In this document: in pieces, positions 63,969-64,000 of the stretch
Layout of the letters: every line of letters starts with the position of its first letter
Position numbering within the stretch: the first letter of the stretch is position 1
DNA from: Rickettsiales bacterium
GTDB lineage: Bacteria; Pseudomonadota; Alphaproteobacteria; Rickettsiales; CANDYO01
Direction: 5' to 3'
DNA length: 64,000 nt
NCBI GenBank assembly: GCA_025210695.1
Contig: JAOARE010000008.1
Coordinates: 1 to 64,000 of the forward strand
Notes under the pieces: model-generated
Seen by the model: the letters and a program-made list of their open reading frames with translations, nothing else
What the model was told of the DNA's origin: nothing
The model's database searches: none
Translations under genes and position numbers: made by a program

Positions 63969-64000
63969 TTATTGCTTCTTTTCTACTGCACCTTGAGCTT
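63969..64000 (-). CDS. Partial gene, C-terminal end only (window edge)
   Basis: On the minus strand the last 32 bases read AQGAVEKKQ followed by a TAA stop (63969-63971). The frame is open to the window edge. Only nine codons are visible, so the product cannot be identified and the call could be wrong. Confidence 0.3.
   Translation of the reverse strand, partial: AQGAVEKKQ

Noticed and set aside
63940-63990. Possible terminator hairpin after the lipase gene (AGAAGAAGAAAG with CTTCTTTTCT)
   Set aside because: The pairing is weak, and half of it falls in the coding end of the minus-strand gene at the window edge.

Overview
The window is AT-rich, densely packed, and reads as the chromosome of a Rickettsiales-like, host-associated alphaproteobacterium; a Midichloriaceae-type symbiont is my best guess, not proven. 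The reasons are the strong A/T codon bias, a 17-repeat ankyrin protein, an M16 protease of the mitochondrial-processing-peptidase type, pyruvate phosphate dikinase, split glycyl-tRNA synthetase (glyQ/glyS), frataxin (cyaY) beside apaG and recA, cydAB, ccmAB, and decaying IS and phage remnants. No rRNA operon, CRISPR array or complete mobile element is visible. There are two tRNA genes, Thr(UGU) on the minus strand and Gln(UUG) on the plus strand.

Layout. 1-450: 3' end of an IS1-type transposase and a remnant of an IS481-type transposase, next to tRNA-Thr. 662-8195: clpB, three tandem GT90 glycosyltransferase-like genes with Sec-type signal peptides, then hemB. 8196-10516 (minus): a small hydrophobic protein and the ankyrin protein. 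10817-16375: glyQ, glyS, ppdK. 16378-21135: a second glycan cluster, with two membrane-anchored GT4-type glycosyltransferases flanking a dead methyltransferase gene and a fourth GT90 gene. 21287-24969: pal, a GyrI-like protein, alaS. 25075-27641: an accessory cassette of two related unknown proteins (one frameshifted) around a tandem pair of Nudix hydrolases. 27795-31351: PBP1a and dxr. 31363-32315: phage-like genes and a phosphodiesterase remnant. 32311-38350: cyaY, apaG, recA, a ratA-like gene, an unknown gene and a repeat protein.

38416-44808: cydA, cydB and a small cydX-like gene, two related small unknown genes, and a potABC transporter without potD. 44809-48364 (minus): ubiX, a PLP dehydratase, dacA with a very basic tail, a DUF167 gene and a histidine phosphatase. 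48520-54088: ccmA, ccmB, a small membrane protein, priA, a periplasmic binding protein, and prfB with its programmed +1 frameshift. 54134-58095 (minus): rseP, bamA and skp, an outer-membrane biogenesis group. 58207-64000: tRNA-Gln, a diguanylate cyclase, murB, xthA, an M16 peptidase, prmA, a class 3 lipase, and the start of another minus-strand gene.

The core genes serve translation, envelope building, microaerobic respiration, haem, ubiquinone and isoprenoid synthesis, and DNA repair. The accessory genes (exported GT90 proteins, ankyrin protein, repeat protein, lipase, Nudix cassette) are the likely host-interaction layer. The most unusual element is the four-member family of GT90 proteins that appear to be exported. 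Known GT90 enzymes outside bacteria work in the secretory pathway on proteins or polysaccharides, so an exported bacterial set could act on the symbiont surface or on host glycoproteins. That is a hypothesis.
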